Positions 54,699-63,279 are shown, counted from the first letter of the stretch. The stretch is 64,000 nt of DNA from Photobacterium aquae (GCF_001029445.1 NZ_LDOT01000034.1:88476-152475); one strand, 5' to 3'. The notes: generated by a model from the sequence alone, not told the origin. Made by a program: numbers and translations.

Positions 54699-55079
54699 AT
54701 GGAAAATACACTGAAGTTCACTGATAGCCACGAGTGGGTTCGCGACAATGGTGACGGAACCATCACCATGGGGATTTCCGCCCACGCTCAAGGGCTACTT
54801 GGTGATGTTGTATTTGTTGATCTTCCAGAAGTGGGCGACGCTACCGAGGCTGGCGAATCATTCTCTTTAGTGGAATCGGTAAAGGCCGCCTCAGACATCT
54901 ATGCCCCTGTCACCGGTGAAATTATCGAGATTAACGAAGAGCTGGAAGAGAGCCCAGAACTCGTTAACGAAGAACCTTACGAAGGCGGCTGGATTGCCCG
55001 CATCAAAGTGACCGATGCCGAAGAGCTCGGCAACCTGATCGGCGGCGAACAGTACCTTGCCTCTTTAGAAGAAGACTAA
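54699..55079 (+). CDS. gcvH: Glycine cleavage H protein
   Basis: 126 residues from ATG 54699 (CAAGGAG before it). Lipoyl Lys62 lies in LVESVKAASDIYAP. It carries the aminomethyl group between GcvP and GcvT. Followed by a hairpin and then gcvP; the two are likely one operon with partial termination between them. Confidence 0.96.
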   Translation: MENTLKFTDSHEWVRDNGDGTITMGISAHAQGLLGDVVFVDLPEVGDATEAGESFSLVESVKAASDIYAPVTGEIIEINEELEESPELVNEEPYEGGWIARIKVTDAEELGNLIGGEQYLASLEED

Positions 55080-55083
55080 GCAT

Positions 55084-55112
55084 ACTTCCGGGTCATCGCG
55101 CCCGGAAGTTTT
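55084..55112 (+). terminator. Hairpin between gcvH and gcvP
   Basis: ACTTCCGGG-tcatcgcg-CCCGGAAGT with TTTT, just after gcvH. It could lower gcvP transcription relative to gcvH. A second stem, CTATTGCA/TGCAATAG, follows at 55134. Confidence 0.7.
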
Positions 55113-55182
55113 ATCGCTCTCGCCTCCCCTTCGCTATTGCATCATGCTCTGTGCAATAGCGAGAACAGTTCAGGACAGAACC

Positions 55183-58068
55183 ATGACCGATATGACATTT
55201 CTAAAAGCACTGTGTGACGACAAGGAATTTACCGCCCGTCACAACGGCCCGAACTCACAACAACAACAAACCATGCTCGAGGCTATTGGCGTTGCCAGCC
55301 TAGACAGGTTGATTGATGAAACCGTGCCTGCCTCGATCCGCCTTCAGGCCCCGATGCAGCTTGATCTGCCGCAGAGTGAAGCGGATATGCTCGCCTCGCT
55401 CAAAGCCATTGCCAAAAAAAATGTGATCAACCGTAGCTTTATCGGTCAGGGTTACTACAACACCTATACGCCCAATGTCATTCTTCGCAATGTGCTGGAA
55501 AATCCGGGCTGGTACACGGCCTACACCCCTTACCAACCTGAGATCTCGCAAGGCCGACTTGAGTCTCTGCTCAACTACCAGCAGGCGGTGATGGATCTGA
55601 CCGGGATGGAGCTGGCCAACGCCTCATTGCTTGACGAGGCTACCGCCGCAGCCGAAGCCATGACCCTGTGCCAGCGTGCCAGCAAGAACAAGAGCAACGC
55701 ATTTTTCCTATCCGAGGATCTACACCCGCAAACCATCGATGTGGTACGCACCCGTGCCCACTTTATCGGCATCGAACTGATCACCGGAAAACTGGACGAT
55801 ATCGACAACCATGATGTATTCGGTGCTCTGGTTCAATACCCGGGAACGACCGGTAATATCACCGATCTCAGCGCCATTATCGAAAAAGCCCACGCAAAAA
55901 AAGCCCTTGTTGCCGTAGCATCCGACCTGCTGGCTCTTACCCTGCTCAAATCACCGGGGGAAATGGGGGCAGACGTCGTTATCGGTTCGGCCCAACGCTT
56001 TGGTGTGCCGATGGGATTTGGCGGCCCGCATGCCGGTTTCATGGCAACCAAAGACAAGCACAAGCGCACCATGCCCGGCCGAGTGATCGGTGTCTCCAAA
56101 GACAAACGGGGCAATCAGGCACTGCGCATGGCCATGCAAACCCGCGAACAGCATATTCGCCGCGAAAAAGCGACATCCAACATCTGTACCGCCCAGGCGC
56201 TGCTGGCCAACATGGCTGCTTTCTATGCCCTGTACCACGGCCCTGAAGGTTTGCGCAAAATTGCCCGCCGGGTCCACCACCTCACCGCAATTTTGGCCGC
56301 TGGCCTGCGCAATTCAGGTATTGAGCTTGCCAACGACAGCTTCTTCGATACCCTGACCCTAAACACCGGCAAGAAAACCGCCGACTATTACCAGCAAGCC
56401 CTTGATGCCGGCATCAACCTGCGCAAGTTTGCCAACGGCAGCCAACTGGGGATCAGTATCGACGAAACCACCAAGATCGACGATATCGAAGATTTGCTGG
56501 CGATATTCGCCGGCCAGACACTCAAAGCCTCGATGTTCAGCGACGATATTGCCAGTGACGAGTTTGCCGCCATTCCGACTGACTGCCGCCGCACCAGTAC
56601 CTATCTCACCCATCCCGTATTTAGCCGTTACCACAGTGAAACGCAGATGATGCGTTACATGAAACAGCTTGAGAATAAGGACTACTCGCTCACCCACGGT
56701 ATGATCCCATTGGGAAGCTGCACAATGAAGCTGAATGCGGCAGCTGAGATGATCCCAATTACATGGCCTGAATTCGGTGCCCTGCACCCCTTCGCCCCGG
56801 CAGAGCAGGCTCTGGGCTATGCCGAACTGGCCGAGAAACTCTCAGCTATGCTGTGTGAAATTACCGGTTATGATGCCTTCTCGCTCCAGCCTAACTCGGG
56901 CGCCCAAGGCGAATACACAGGCCTTGTCGCGATCCAGCGTTACCATGAAGCCAACGGCGACGGCCACCGTAACGTCTGCCTGATCCCGAGCTCGGCCCAC
57001 GGCACCAACCCCGCCTCGGCCGCGATGGTATCGATGAAAGTCGTGGTCGTAGGCTGTGATAATCAAGGCAATATTGATCTTGATGATCTCAAACTCAAGC
57101 TCGACCAGCACCGCGACAACCTTTCGTGCATCATGATCACCTATCCGTCTACTCACGGTGTTTATGAGGAAACCGTGCAGCAGGTATGCGAGCTGGTCCA
57201 TCAGGCAGGTGGCCAAGTCTACCTTGACGGTGCCAACATGAACGCCCAAGTGGGATTGACCAACCCGGGCTTTATCGGCTCGGATGTCTCCCACCTCAAC
57301 CTGCACAAGACCTTCTGTATTCCGCATGGCGGCGGTGGCCCGGGCATGGGGCCTATCGGGGTTAAATCACACCTTGCACCGTTTGTTCCGGGCCATGTTC
57401 AAAGCAGCACCGGAGAACAGCCACAATATGCCGTATCCGGTGCCGAACTTGGGTCGGCATCCATCTTGCCGATCTCTTACGCCTATATCGCGATGATGGG
57501 CAATGCTGGGCTAACCGAGGCAACCAAACTGGCCATCCTCAACGCCAACTATGTGATGGAGCGCCTACGCCCGCACTACCCCGTCCTTTACCGAGGCCGC
57601 AACGGGTGGATCGCCCACGAGTGCATCATCGATATTCGTCCTCTCAAGGAAGCCTCTGGCATTTCCGAGGAAGACGTCGCCAAGCGCTTAATGGACTACG
57701 GCTTCCATGCCCCAACCATGTCATTCCCGGTCGCAGGCACCTTAATGATTGAGCCAACCGAATCAGAAGATTTGGCCGAGCTTGACCGCTTCTGCGAGGC
57801 GATGATTGCCATCCGCCATGAAATCGCCCGCGTGCAGGACGGCGAGTGGGATCTAAAAGACAACCCGCTGGTTAACGCCCCGCATACCCAGGCTGATTTG
57901 ATGGATGCAGAATGGAACCGCAGCTACAGCCGCGAACTGGCCTGCTACCCGTCATCCCATACCAAAGCCGCCAAATACTGGCCGAGCGTCAACCGTGTCG
58001 ACAACGTCTTCGGCGATCGCAACTTGGTATGCTCATGCCCGGGGATTGAAAACTATATAAATGGGTGA
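55183..58068 (+). CDS. gcvP: Glycine dehydrogenase (decarboxylating), P protein
   Basis: 961 residues from ATG 55183 (AGGACAG before it). The pyridoxal phosphate lysine is Lys709 in LHKTFCIPHGGGGPG. Both homologous halves are present and full length (E. coli 957). It decarboxylates glycine and passes the aminomethyl group to lipoyl-GcvH. The end CPGIENYING-stop is intact; seven bases after the stop a mobile element begins, so the coding frame is not harmed. Confidence 0.96.
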   Translation: MTDMTFLKALCDDKEFTARHNGPNSQQQQTMLEAIGVASLDRLIDETVPASIRLQAPMQLDLPQSEADMLASLKAIAKKNVINRSFIGQGYYNTYTPNVILRNVLENPGWYTAYTPYQPEISQGRLESLLNYQQAVMDLTGMELANASLLDEATAAAEAMTLCQRASKNKSNAFFLSEDLHPQTIDVVRTRAHFIGIELITGKLDDIDNHDVFGALVQYPGTTGNITDLSAIIEKAHAKKALVAVASDLLALTLLKSPGEMGADVVIGSAQRFGVPMGFGGPHAGFMATKDKHKRTMPGRVIGVSKDKRGNQALRMAMQTREQHIRREKATSNICTAQALLANMAAFYALYHGPEGLRKIARRVHHLTAILAAGLRNSGIELANDSFFDTLTLNTGKKTADYYQQALDAGINLRKFANGSQLGISIDETTKIDDIEDLLAIFAGQTLKASMFSDDIASDEFAAIPTDCRRTSTYLTHPVFSRYHSETQMMRYMKQLENKDYSLTHGMIPLGSCTMKLNAAAEMIPITWPEFGALHPFAPAEQALGYAELAEKLSAMLCEITGYDAFSLQPNSGAQGEYTGLVAIQRYHEANGDGHRNVCLIPSSAHGTNPASAAMVSMKVVVVGCDNQGNIDLDDLKLKLDQHRDNLSCIMITYPSTHGVYEETVQQVCELVHQAGGQVYLDGANMNAQVGLTNPGFIGSDVSHLNLHKTFCIPHGGGGPGMGPIGVKSHLAPFVPGHVQSSTGEQPQYAVSGAELGSASILPISYAYIAMMGNAGLTEATKLAILNANYVMERLRPHYPVLYRGRNGWIAHECIIDIRPLKEASGISEEDVAKRLMDYGFHAPTMSFPVAGTLMIEPTESEDLAELDRFCEAMIAIRHEIARVQDGEWDLKDNPLVNAPHTQADLMDAEWNRSYSRELACYPSSHTKAAKYWPSVNRVDNVFGDRNLVCSCPGIENYING

Positions 58069-58069
58069 G

Positions 58070-58075
58070 GTTTTT
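58070..58075. repeat. Left copy of the putative target-site duplication
   Basis: GTTTTT lies immediately before the element start and again immediately after its end at 63206-63211. Six bases, but of low complexity, so chance identity cannot be excluded. Confidence 0.55.
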
Positions 58076-58083
58076 TGATCACA

Positions 58084-58141
58084 GATAACCAAGTTGGAAA
58101 CTGTGATAACCGAGTTGGAAACCGATAACTAAGTTGGAAAT
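58084..58141 (+). repeat. Left-end iterated repeats (three copies)
   Basis: GATAACCAAGTTGGAAAC at 58084-58101, GATAACCGAGTTGGAAAC at 58105-58122 and GATAACTAAGTTGGAAAT at 58124-58141. Spacing is 21 and 19 bases, about two helical turns, as expected for transposase-binding sites on one face. Confidence 0.8.
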
Positions 58142-58154
58142 TAACTTAAATAAC

Positions 58155-58183
58155 AAAAGGCGAACCATTTGGTTCGCCTTTTT
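58155..58183 (+). terminator. Terminator inside the element's left end
   Basis: AAAAGGCGAACC / GGTTCGCCTTTTT hairpin with a four-base loop and T-run. It now ends gcvP transcription and shields the element interior. Confidence 0.85.
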
Positions 58184-58368
58184 CTAAATTACATATAGAG
58201 CCTTGCATTGTAGTACTCTAGCAGAGTCTAGTTTAGCAATGGGTCTCCGATAGTTAAGCTCAAAAAAATGCTGAAAGCTTAAACCACAAGAGATGTAATC
58301 ATCCCGTAATCTAGGGGCATTCCCAAATAGAGTTCTCCGACTTAAACTAGATAAAATGGAGAACGCTG

Positions 58369-58635
58369 ATGAAAAAATCACGATATACAGAATCTCAGAT
58401 CGTAAAGATCCTGAAGGAAGTTGAAGCTGGTAGGTTGGTCAAAGAGGTTTGCCGTGAGTACGGTATTTCCGATGCTACCTATTACAATTGGAAATCAAAA
58501 TATGGAGGTATGGAAGCCTCTGATGTGAAGCGACTAAAAGAGCTTGAAGACGAAAATCGTCGCCTCAAACAGATGTTTGCTGAGCTCAGTTTGGATCACA
58601 AAATTCTCAAGGATATTGTCGAAAAAAAGCTGTAA
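58369..58635 (+). CDS. IS3-family transposase OrfA
   Basis: 88 residues: helix-turn-helix (YTESQIVKILKEVEAG, VCREYGISDATYYNWK) followed by a leucine-zipper-like coil (LKELEDENRRLKQMF). This is the IS407-group OrfA pattern. The heptamer A-AAA-AAG at 58623-58629, just before the stop, is a standard -1 frameshift site for producing OrfAB. Confidence 0.88.
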   Translation: MKKSRYTESQIVKILKEVEAGRLVKEVCREYGISDATYYNWKSKYGGMEASDVKRLKELEDENRRLKQMFAELSLDHKILKDIVEKKL

Positions 58636-59480
58636 AACCAGCCATTCGACGAGAGTTAGTTGATTACGCGAGGTACTCTCACAGCGTCAGTCTCCGTAGA
58701 GCTTGTCGGATTGTTGGTATTAGTGATTCAGTTTACCGTTATCAACCTGACAAGCATCGCAATGATTCAGTCATTGCTGCGCTGCAGGATGCTGTTGAAC
58801 GTTATCCTGCTTATGGTTTTAGTCAGCTGTTCAAAGTACTAAAACGCTGGGGATACCGCTGGAATCACAAGCGAGTACACCGTGTCTATTGTGAGCTCAA
58901 ACTGAATAAACGCCGTCGTGGTAAGAAACGTTTACCGACTCGCTACCCTGAGCCTCTCTGTGTGCCAGCAAGCATTAATCAATGTTGGTCGATGGACTTT
59001 ATGAGTGATTCACTTATGTGCGGAAGACGCTTTAGAACCTTCAATGTTATCGATGACTTTAATCGAGAAGTGTTGGCGATTGAGATTGACCTGAATTTAC
59101 CCGCTCCTCGAGTGGTAAGAGTATTAGATCGGGTTGTTGCCTGGCGGGGTTACCCAAACAAGATACGGATGGATAATGGGCCTTAATTTATATCAACTAC
59201 GTTAGCTGAATGGGCAGAGCAACATCAAATCCAACTAGAGTTCATCAATCCTGGCAGACCAACGCAGAACTCATATGTTGAACGCTTCAATCGAACTTAC
59301 CGCGACGAAATACTCAATATGTATGTCTTTAAAACCCTGAATGAAGTACGAGAACTGACCGAAAAATGGCTCATTGAATACAATGATGAACGACCACACA
59401 GTGCGTTAAATGATCTGACTCCATGGGAATACCTGGCTAAGTCAGAACACTTGGAAAACTCTAATTTAGGGTGCCACTAA
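58626..59480 (+). pseudogene. IS3-family transposase OrfB with an in-frame stop
   Basis: Read in the -1 frame, this encodes the whole DDE integrase domain: first Asp in SMDFMSD, second Asp in RMDNGP, Glu in NSYVERFNRTYRDE, and the end PHSALNDLTPWEYL. TAA at 59184-59186 replaces the expected Glu codon of the DNGPEF motif, directly after the second catalytic Asp. Everything else is intact, so this looks like a recent single-base (GAA to TAA) loss. Confidence 0.8.
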
Positions 59481-59524
59481 AAATGGGAGGATTACAGATA
59501 CTGAGCACTGATTGGCAATAAAAT

Positions 59525-59564
59525 CAGATAGTAAGACGATCCTACTGGCTTGCCTTACTATCTG
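59525..59564 (-). terminator. Terminator-like hairpin after the SIR2 gene
   Basis: Perfect 11-base stem CAGATAGTAAG / CTTACTATCTG, about 25 bases after the SIR2 stop; on the minus strand it runs into ATTTTATT. Probably ends the SIR2 transcript. Confidence 0.6.
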
Positions 59565-59587
59565 GACATACATGGCATCAAAAGGTA

Positions 59588-62500
59588 CTAAGACTCATCT
59601 TGAGCCAAAAGCTGAGCACGATGAATTACGTACGCATTTTCATATCTAGACAAGTCTATTGCCTCTGGTAAAAGCCTAGCTACGAGCAACTTAATTTCAT
59701 TACTATATTGCAATTCCTTGTCTGCGAAGCCGTAAATCCTCCAGTACAGTGAGCTGTGCCTATACAAATTAAAGACTGTCACATAGTTTCTCTGTTCTAT
59801 ATAATGGTTCCATAGTAACTTATGGGAGTCATTGAACATTCGATTCATCCCTTGAGAAAACGAGAATATATAGCAAGTGTGTAATAGTTTCAGCTCTTGC
59901 GTATTTGGCGTGAAGTGCCCACTAGGATCCAGTAAAGCTTTCTTCGTGATGGCTCGCATTTGATTGTATTGATCTTTTTCTTGTGAAGCTAAAACTCGAT
60001 TTAGCCAGTACACCTTTGATTTATATGAGCTTTCCAAGTCACAAAGTACTAATGCCGCATTGTTTGCAGTAATTATCCTGTTATTGTTTCTGAATTTTTC
60101 TTCTAAGTTCTTTAACTTCTGAATTTCATTGAGGTCTGATAGTTCTTCCAGCTTTAAGAGTGCGTCAGAATTCTTTGGTTCAACTTCCAAAGTTTCCTTG
60201 GCATATCGAATGGCTTCATCTAACTTTCCAAGAGAATCGTACATAAACATGAGGTTAACTAAAACCTGAACAATCTCATCATTCGTAAGATGTTCTTTTT
60301 CCTTCAAAGCGTCTAGCAGCAATGGCTCAGCTTCTTCATGTTTTGAGATCATCCTAGACGAATATCCTTCGAGCATATAGAAGTATGACAATGAACCGAC
60401 TTTATCCGACTCTCTTGCGATCGCTCGAATATGCTTGGAGAAGGAAATAACTTCTTTGTAACGTGCAGCATTAGAAATCTGCTTACAATATGAACGGCAG
60501 GCTCTAATTGCAGAATTAATATCACGTCCTAAATCTAACTCTATCGAACACTTAAGTAACTGTGCTAGAAGCACTTGAGTACTACCTGCTACTTTGTCAC
60601 TTTCTTTTATTTGTCTTTTTGTAAGCTGGCATAGTTGCACTTTCCCTGCTCGCCAATTCTCTCCTAAGTGAACCTTTGCGATATTTTTAGAAATTTCATA
60701 AACTTTTGCCGAGTTAAGTTTACCGTAAACATAATTTCTAACTGCACTTGGTAACCTTAAGATTTTTGTCTCTCCGCTATTGACTGGCACTTCGACAATA
60801 CTTCTAGTTAAGTTAGTTGCTTCAACGAGCTCTAAATCATGAAGTTCATCTAGATTTGTTTTTCGGTAAGTAGCGTCAGGGTTAGTTCGCTTTAAGTTAT
60901 AGAATGTGTCACCAAACTCCAATACCGCCAAGGTTTCAAGTAACTGGTAACTTCTTTTTGTGTGAAGCTCTTGACTAGAGGCTAACTGCTCCACTCTGTT
61001 TATTATTTCGGCTGGAAAATCGCCATCGTTATCCCAGCTTCGTGATTCGGGTGTATAGTGCTCTTCATAAAGCTCTTCTGAGGAAAGTAAGTTTAAATCT
61101 TGTATACACCTTTCTATGCTAGATGGAATGCCTTTTCCAAGCTCGATAACAGTATCAATGGCATTACTATCCAGTTTATCGCCAACATTACTATGATTTA
61201 ATATAAACTCTTTAGCGTCATAATCTTCCAATTTAGATAATTGCATTGTAGGAAAATTATTGCTTAACCGTTTTCGGCTAACTAAGACAACTTTAGCATT
61301 CTCGTTGTACTCATACATTATCGGCAATAACGACTCTAGATCTTCCACTAATCTCGCTACGTCATTTGACTTGGTGAGCTCTGCGCCAACATCATCAAAG
61401 AATACAATATTATTATACTGAGGTAGTTTTTGAATAAATACTTGTAGACTAACACCAGTTTCACGCTCGATACGTTCAAAAATCTCCTTTTTGTTTCTAA
61501 CTCCTGCGAGATCAACTCTGAAAATTGGAGCATTAAAGTAAGTAGATTTCGCTTCTAGTTTCAGAGAATAAACAAACTCTCGATGGCTGATTCCCCATTC
61601 AGCTTCAACATTGACACATCGATGCTTTGCCAATAGTCCCAGCAAGTAACTTCTCTCCGTTACTCTCACTGAACTATGAGCAGGTTCTAAAAAAATATTC
61701 CATGGGATAAGAGCTGCTTCTCTATCTTCAAACTCTTGTTCACCTTCCTGGATATGCTTTTCTTCAGTTACAGGAGCAGAAGTAAGATTATGGGAATTCT
61801 CTGTTACAGCGTTACTGCATTCAAGAGCTTCTGAAAGCTGAGGAAGGAAACTGTGGCAATCAATGCCCCCATATGTTTTAAATCTTCCCCTTTGTATTGC
61901 AGGTGCAACAGACTCTAGTAAACACTGATATTTTTGCTTTATAGTCGATTCATTCGACTCAAAAAACGCCCACAATATATCGAAATTGGCCCCACTATCA
62001 CTAATCATTGAGAATAGAACTTGCGTAAAGATATCGTCCCACCCTCCATAGCCCAAAACAACTAGTGTCTTATTGCTCAATATTCTTGTTAAAGACTGCT
62101 TTAGAAGGGGTCTATCCAAAGTCAATTGAGCAGGGGTGTGTAATGTATCTGTGTCGACCCAAAAACCGTGAAAATGAATAACATTGACATTAGACACCTG
62201 AAACTGCTCAAGGTTACTATCGCCGTGTAAAACCACTCTCGCTGGTTTATAACTTGCCTGCTCCAGAGCAATAGACAGGAGCGGGTCAAAATTTGGGGTT
62301 AATGCGATTTTTGAAGCTTTATCAAAGTTCAACAAAATCTCTGATAAAGATTTAGTAGCTGGGGGAATAGACCAGTTGCGGACATCATTTTGCAATTCTA
62401 TCAATTGAGTAACATCGTTGATATCAATATCAGATACATCACCTTTATAGGCTTGCAACGTTGCTGAACGAATAATGCCATTAACTGTATTAGGGCTAGT

Positions 62501-62764
62501 ATACATTGATAAGAAATCAAAGGAGCTTTGATACCTATCCGTATCAGGCTGCGCTGAACTCACATTCTTATGGTATAGCTCAAGAAGCTTAGGTTTTTCT
62601 GATAGCCTACTCTCTATTATATCGAGAACACCTCTAACTCCAGGTATACCAACAGTTTGTCCAGAAGAAGCGGATAATGGCGAACCAAAGAGGAAAACTA
62701 TCTCATTATCGCTAAACTCAATTGCACTAGCCAAAGCTTCACTATTACCGATGGTCAGTTTCAA
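59588..62764 (-). CDS. SIR2 / degenerate P-loop NTPase / TPR protein (SIR2-STAND-like defence protein)
   Basis: 1058 residues, TTG start at 62764 (GGTAGAGAG upstream; the next ATG is at about residue 87, inside the SIR2 domain). SIR2-like domain, residues 20-315: FLFGSPLSAS (24-33), PGVRG (41-45), TPNFD with Asn158/Asp160, HFHG with His199, and GYGGWDD (238-244). An acidic linker follows, then an NTPase-like region: the Walker A place near 384-396 reads EAEWGISHRE without the GK[ST] core, while Walker B IVFFDDV (453-459) is clear. The last 450 residues are helical with TPR-like repeats (about 800-890). The layout matches SIR2-STAND proteins, which deplete NAD+ on phage sensing. Its base composition is visibly more AT-rich than that of gcvP. 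Confidence 0.78.
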   Translation of the reverse strand: MKLTIGNSEALASAIEFSDNEIVFLFGSPLSASSGQTVGIPGVRGVLDIIESRLSEKPKLLELYHKNVSSAQPDTDRYQSSFDFLSMYTSPNTVNGIIRSATLQAYKGDVSDIDINDVTQLIELQNDVRNWSIPPATKSLSEILLNFDKASKIALTPNFDPLLSIALEQASYKPARVVLHGDSNLEQFQVSNVNVIHFHGFWVDTDTLHTPAQLTLDRPLLKQSLTRILSNKTLVVLGYGGWDDIFTQVLFSMISDSGANFDILWAFFESNESTIKQKYQCLLESVAPAIQRGRFKTYGGIDCHSFLPQLSEALECSNAVTENSHNLTSAPVTEEKHIQEGEQEFEDREAALIPWNIFLEPAHSSVRVTERSYLLGLLAKHRCVNVEAEWGISHREFVYSLKLEAKSTYFNAPIFRVDLAGVRNKKEIFERIERETGVSLQVFIQKLPQYNNIVFFDDVGAELTKSNDVARLVEDLESLLPIMYEYNENAKVVLVSRKRLSNNFPTMQLSKLEDYDAKEFILNHSNVGDKLDSNAIDTVIELGKGIPSSIERCIQDLNLLSSEELYEEHYTPESRSWDNDGDFPAEIINRVEQLASSQELHTKRSYQLLETLAVLEFGDTFYNLKRTNPDATYRKTNLDELHDLELVEATNLTRSIVEVPVNSGETKILRLPSAVRNYVYGKLNSAKVYEISKNIAKVHLGENWRAGKVQLCQLTKRQIKESDKVAGSTQVLLAQLLKCSIELDLGRDINSAIRACRSYCKQISNAARYKEVISFSKHIRAIARESDKVGSLSYFYMLEGYSSRMISKHEEAEPLLLDALKEKEHLTNDEIVQVLVNLMFMYDSLGKLDEAIRYAKETLEVEPKNSDALLKLEELSDLNEIQKLKNLEEKFRNNNRIITANNAALVLCDLESSYKSKVYWLNRVLASQEKDQYNQMRAITKKALLDPSGHFTPNTQELKLLHTCYIFSFSQGMNRMFNDSHKLLWNHYIEQRNYVTVFNLYRHSSLYWRIYGFADKELQYSNEIKLLVARLLPEAIDLSRYENAYVIHRAQLLAQDES

Positions 62765-62832
62765 TTCTATCTCTCTACCTTATAAGCATATCAACTGGGT
62801 TCATATTGTAAATACGCATCCATATTAAAGCA

Positions 62833-62855
62833 ATTCAAATACTATTGATTTGAAT
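62833..62855. promoter_or_regulatory. Inverted repeat upstream of the SIR2 gene
   Basis: ATTCAAAT-actattg-ATTTGAAT, two perfect 8-base arms, about 70 bases upstream of the SIR2 start. It lies where a promoter is expected, so it could be an operator or simply an AT-rich chance palindrome. Confidence 0.4.
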
Positions 62856-62934
62856 ATCACTTAATGCCTTTTGACTCTATTCGAGCTCTAGTACCTGGAT
62901 TTATACAGAGCAAAGTTGATGAAGCTTGAGGTAA

Positions 62935-63030
62935 ATGAACCCTGAGCATATTGATTTGTTCATACAAACAAGCGACTGGTTCATTGCAAATTCGCGGTTC
63001 CTAAAGTGCGGTTCGGGTTTTACGAACTGA
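62935..63030 (+). CDS. Possible 31-residue ORF in the element's right arm
   Basis: ATG preceded by GAGG; the frame reads MNPEHIDLFIQTSDWFIANS and 11 more residues. It could be the start of a gene truncated when the element was assembled, or chance. No family recognised. Confidence 0.25.
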   Translation: MNPEHIDLFIQTSDWFIANSRFLKCGSGFTN

Positions 63031-63066
63031 GTAATTACCCTAAAGAGAGAGTATTATGAGGAGAGA

Positions 63067-63197
63067 GTTTCCAACTTAGTTAACCAAACTTGCTGCCTTC
63101 ATTAGCCATGAAGCACTGGAGTTTCCAACTCGGTTATCGTTAAAGAGAATTCCAGCTCGTTGATTTAGAAAGCTGGCAAGTTTCCATCTTAGTTATC
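63067..63197 (-). repeat. Right-end iterated repeats (three copies plus one degenerate)
   Basis: Opposite-strand copies of the left-end unit: GTTTCCAACTTAGTTAAC at 63067-63084, GTTTCCAACTCGGTTATC at 63121-63138 and GTTTCCATCTTAGTTATC at 63180-63197; a worn copy lies near 63147. The wider, uneven spacing compared with the left end gives the element two distinguishable ends. Confidence 0.8.
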
Positions 63198-63205
63198 TGT
63201 GTTCA

Positions 63206-63211
63206 GTTTTT
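63206..63211. repeat. Right copy of the putative target-site duplication
   Basis: GTTTTT directly after the element end, matching 58070-58075. Confidence 0.55.
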
Positions 63212-63247
63212 CGCCCAGTAGTTTGAAACTCAAATAACGTAACCTAA

Positions 63248-63279
63248 ATAGACAAACTTCGGTTTGTCTATTTTTTTTT
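63248..63279 (+). terminator. Probable original gcvP terminator, displaced
   Basis: ATAGACAAAC-ttcg-GTTTGTCTAT with a UUCG loop and nine T. If the element and one GTTTTT copy are removed, this lies about 50 bases after the gcvP stop, where a terminator is expected. Confidence 0.8.

Larger units (their letters stand above)
58294..59496. mobile_element. IS3-family insertion sequence, IS407-group-like
   Basis: 1203 bases between imperfect inverted ends (TGTAATCATCCCG on the left; TGTAATCCTCCCA read inward from the right). About 45 bases from each end show further similarity, ending in TAGAGTTcTCC and TAGAGTTtTCC. Two overlapping frames for transposase parts A and B. No clear direct duplication flanks it. 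It lies inside the larger element and has a nonsense codon in orfB. Confidence 0.78.
58076..63205. mobile_element. Transposase-less transposon-like cassette carrying a SIR2-STAND gene
   Basis: About 5.1 kb bounded by imperfect inverted repeats of 26 bases differing at three positions; the outer parts read TGATCACAG on the left and, on the opposite strand, TGAACACAG from the right. Each end carries three related copies of an 18-base unit (GATAACYRAGTTGGAAAY), pointing inward at both ends. It is flanked by GTTTTT repeats. TG...CA tips, subterminal repeats and a 5-8 base duplication are the design of IS21-, Tn7- or Tn5053-type ends, but no istAB or tnsABC is inside. Contents: a terminator, an IS3-family element and the minus-strand SIR2 gene. 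Probably mobilised in trans. Confidence 0.72.

Noticed and set aside
55144..55182. N-terminal extension of GcvP
   Set aside because: The standard N-terminus and the AGGACAG ribosome-binding site support the start at 55183.
58294..59496. The IS3-family transposase as the mover of the whole 5.1-kb cassette
   Set aside because: Its own ends (TGTAATC...) are distinct from the cassette ends and lie inside them, IS3-family elements do not use iterated subterminal repeats of this kind, and its OrfB carries a stop codon.
58084..63197. Repeated GATAAC-AGTTGGAAA units as a CRISPR array
   Set aside because: Only three or so copies per end, spacing too short and uneven, opposite orientation at the two ends, and no cas genes. 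They behave as transposon-end repeats.
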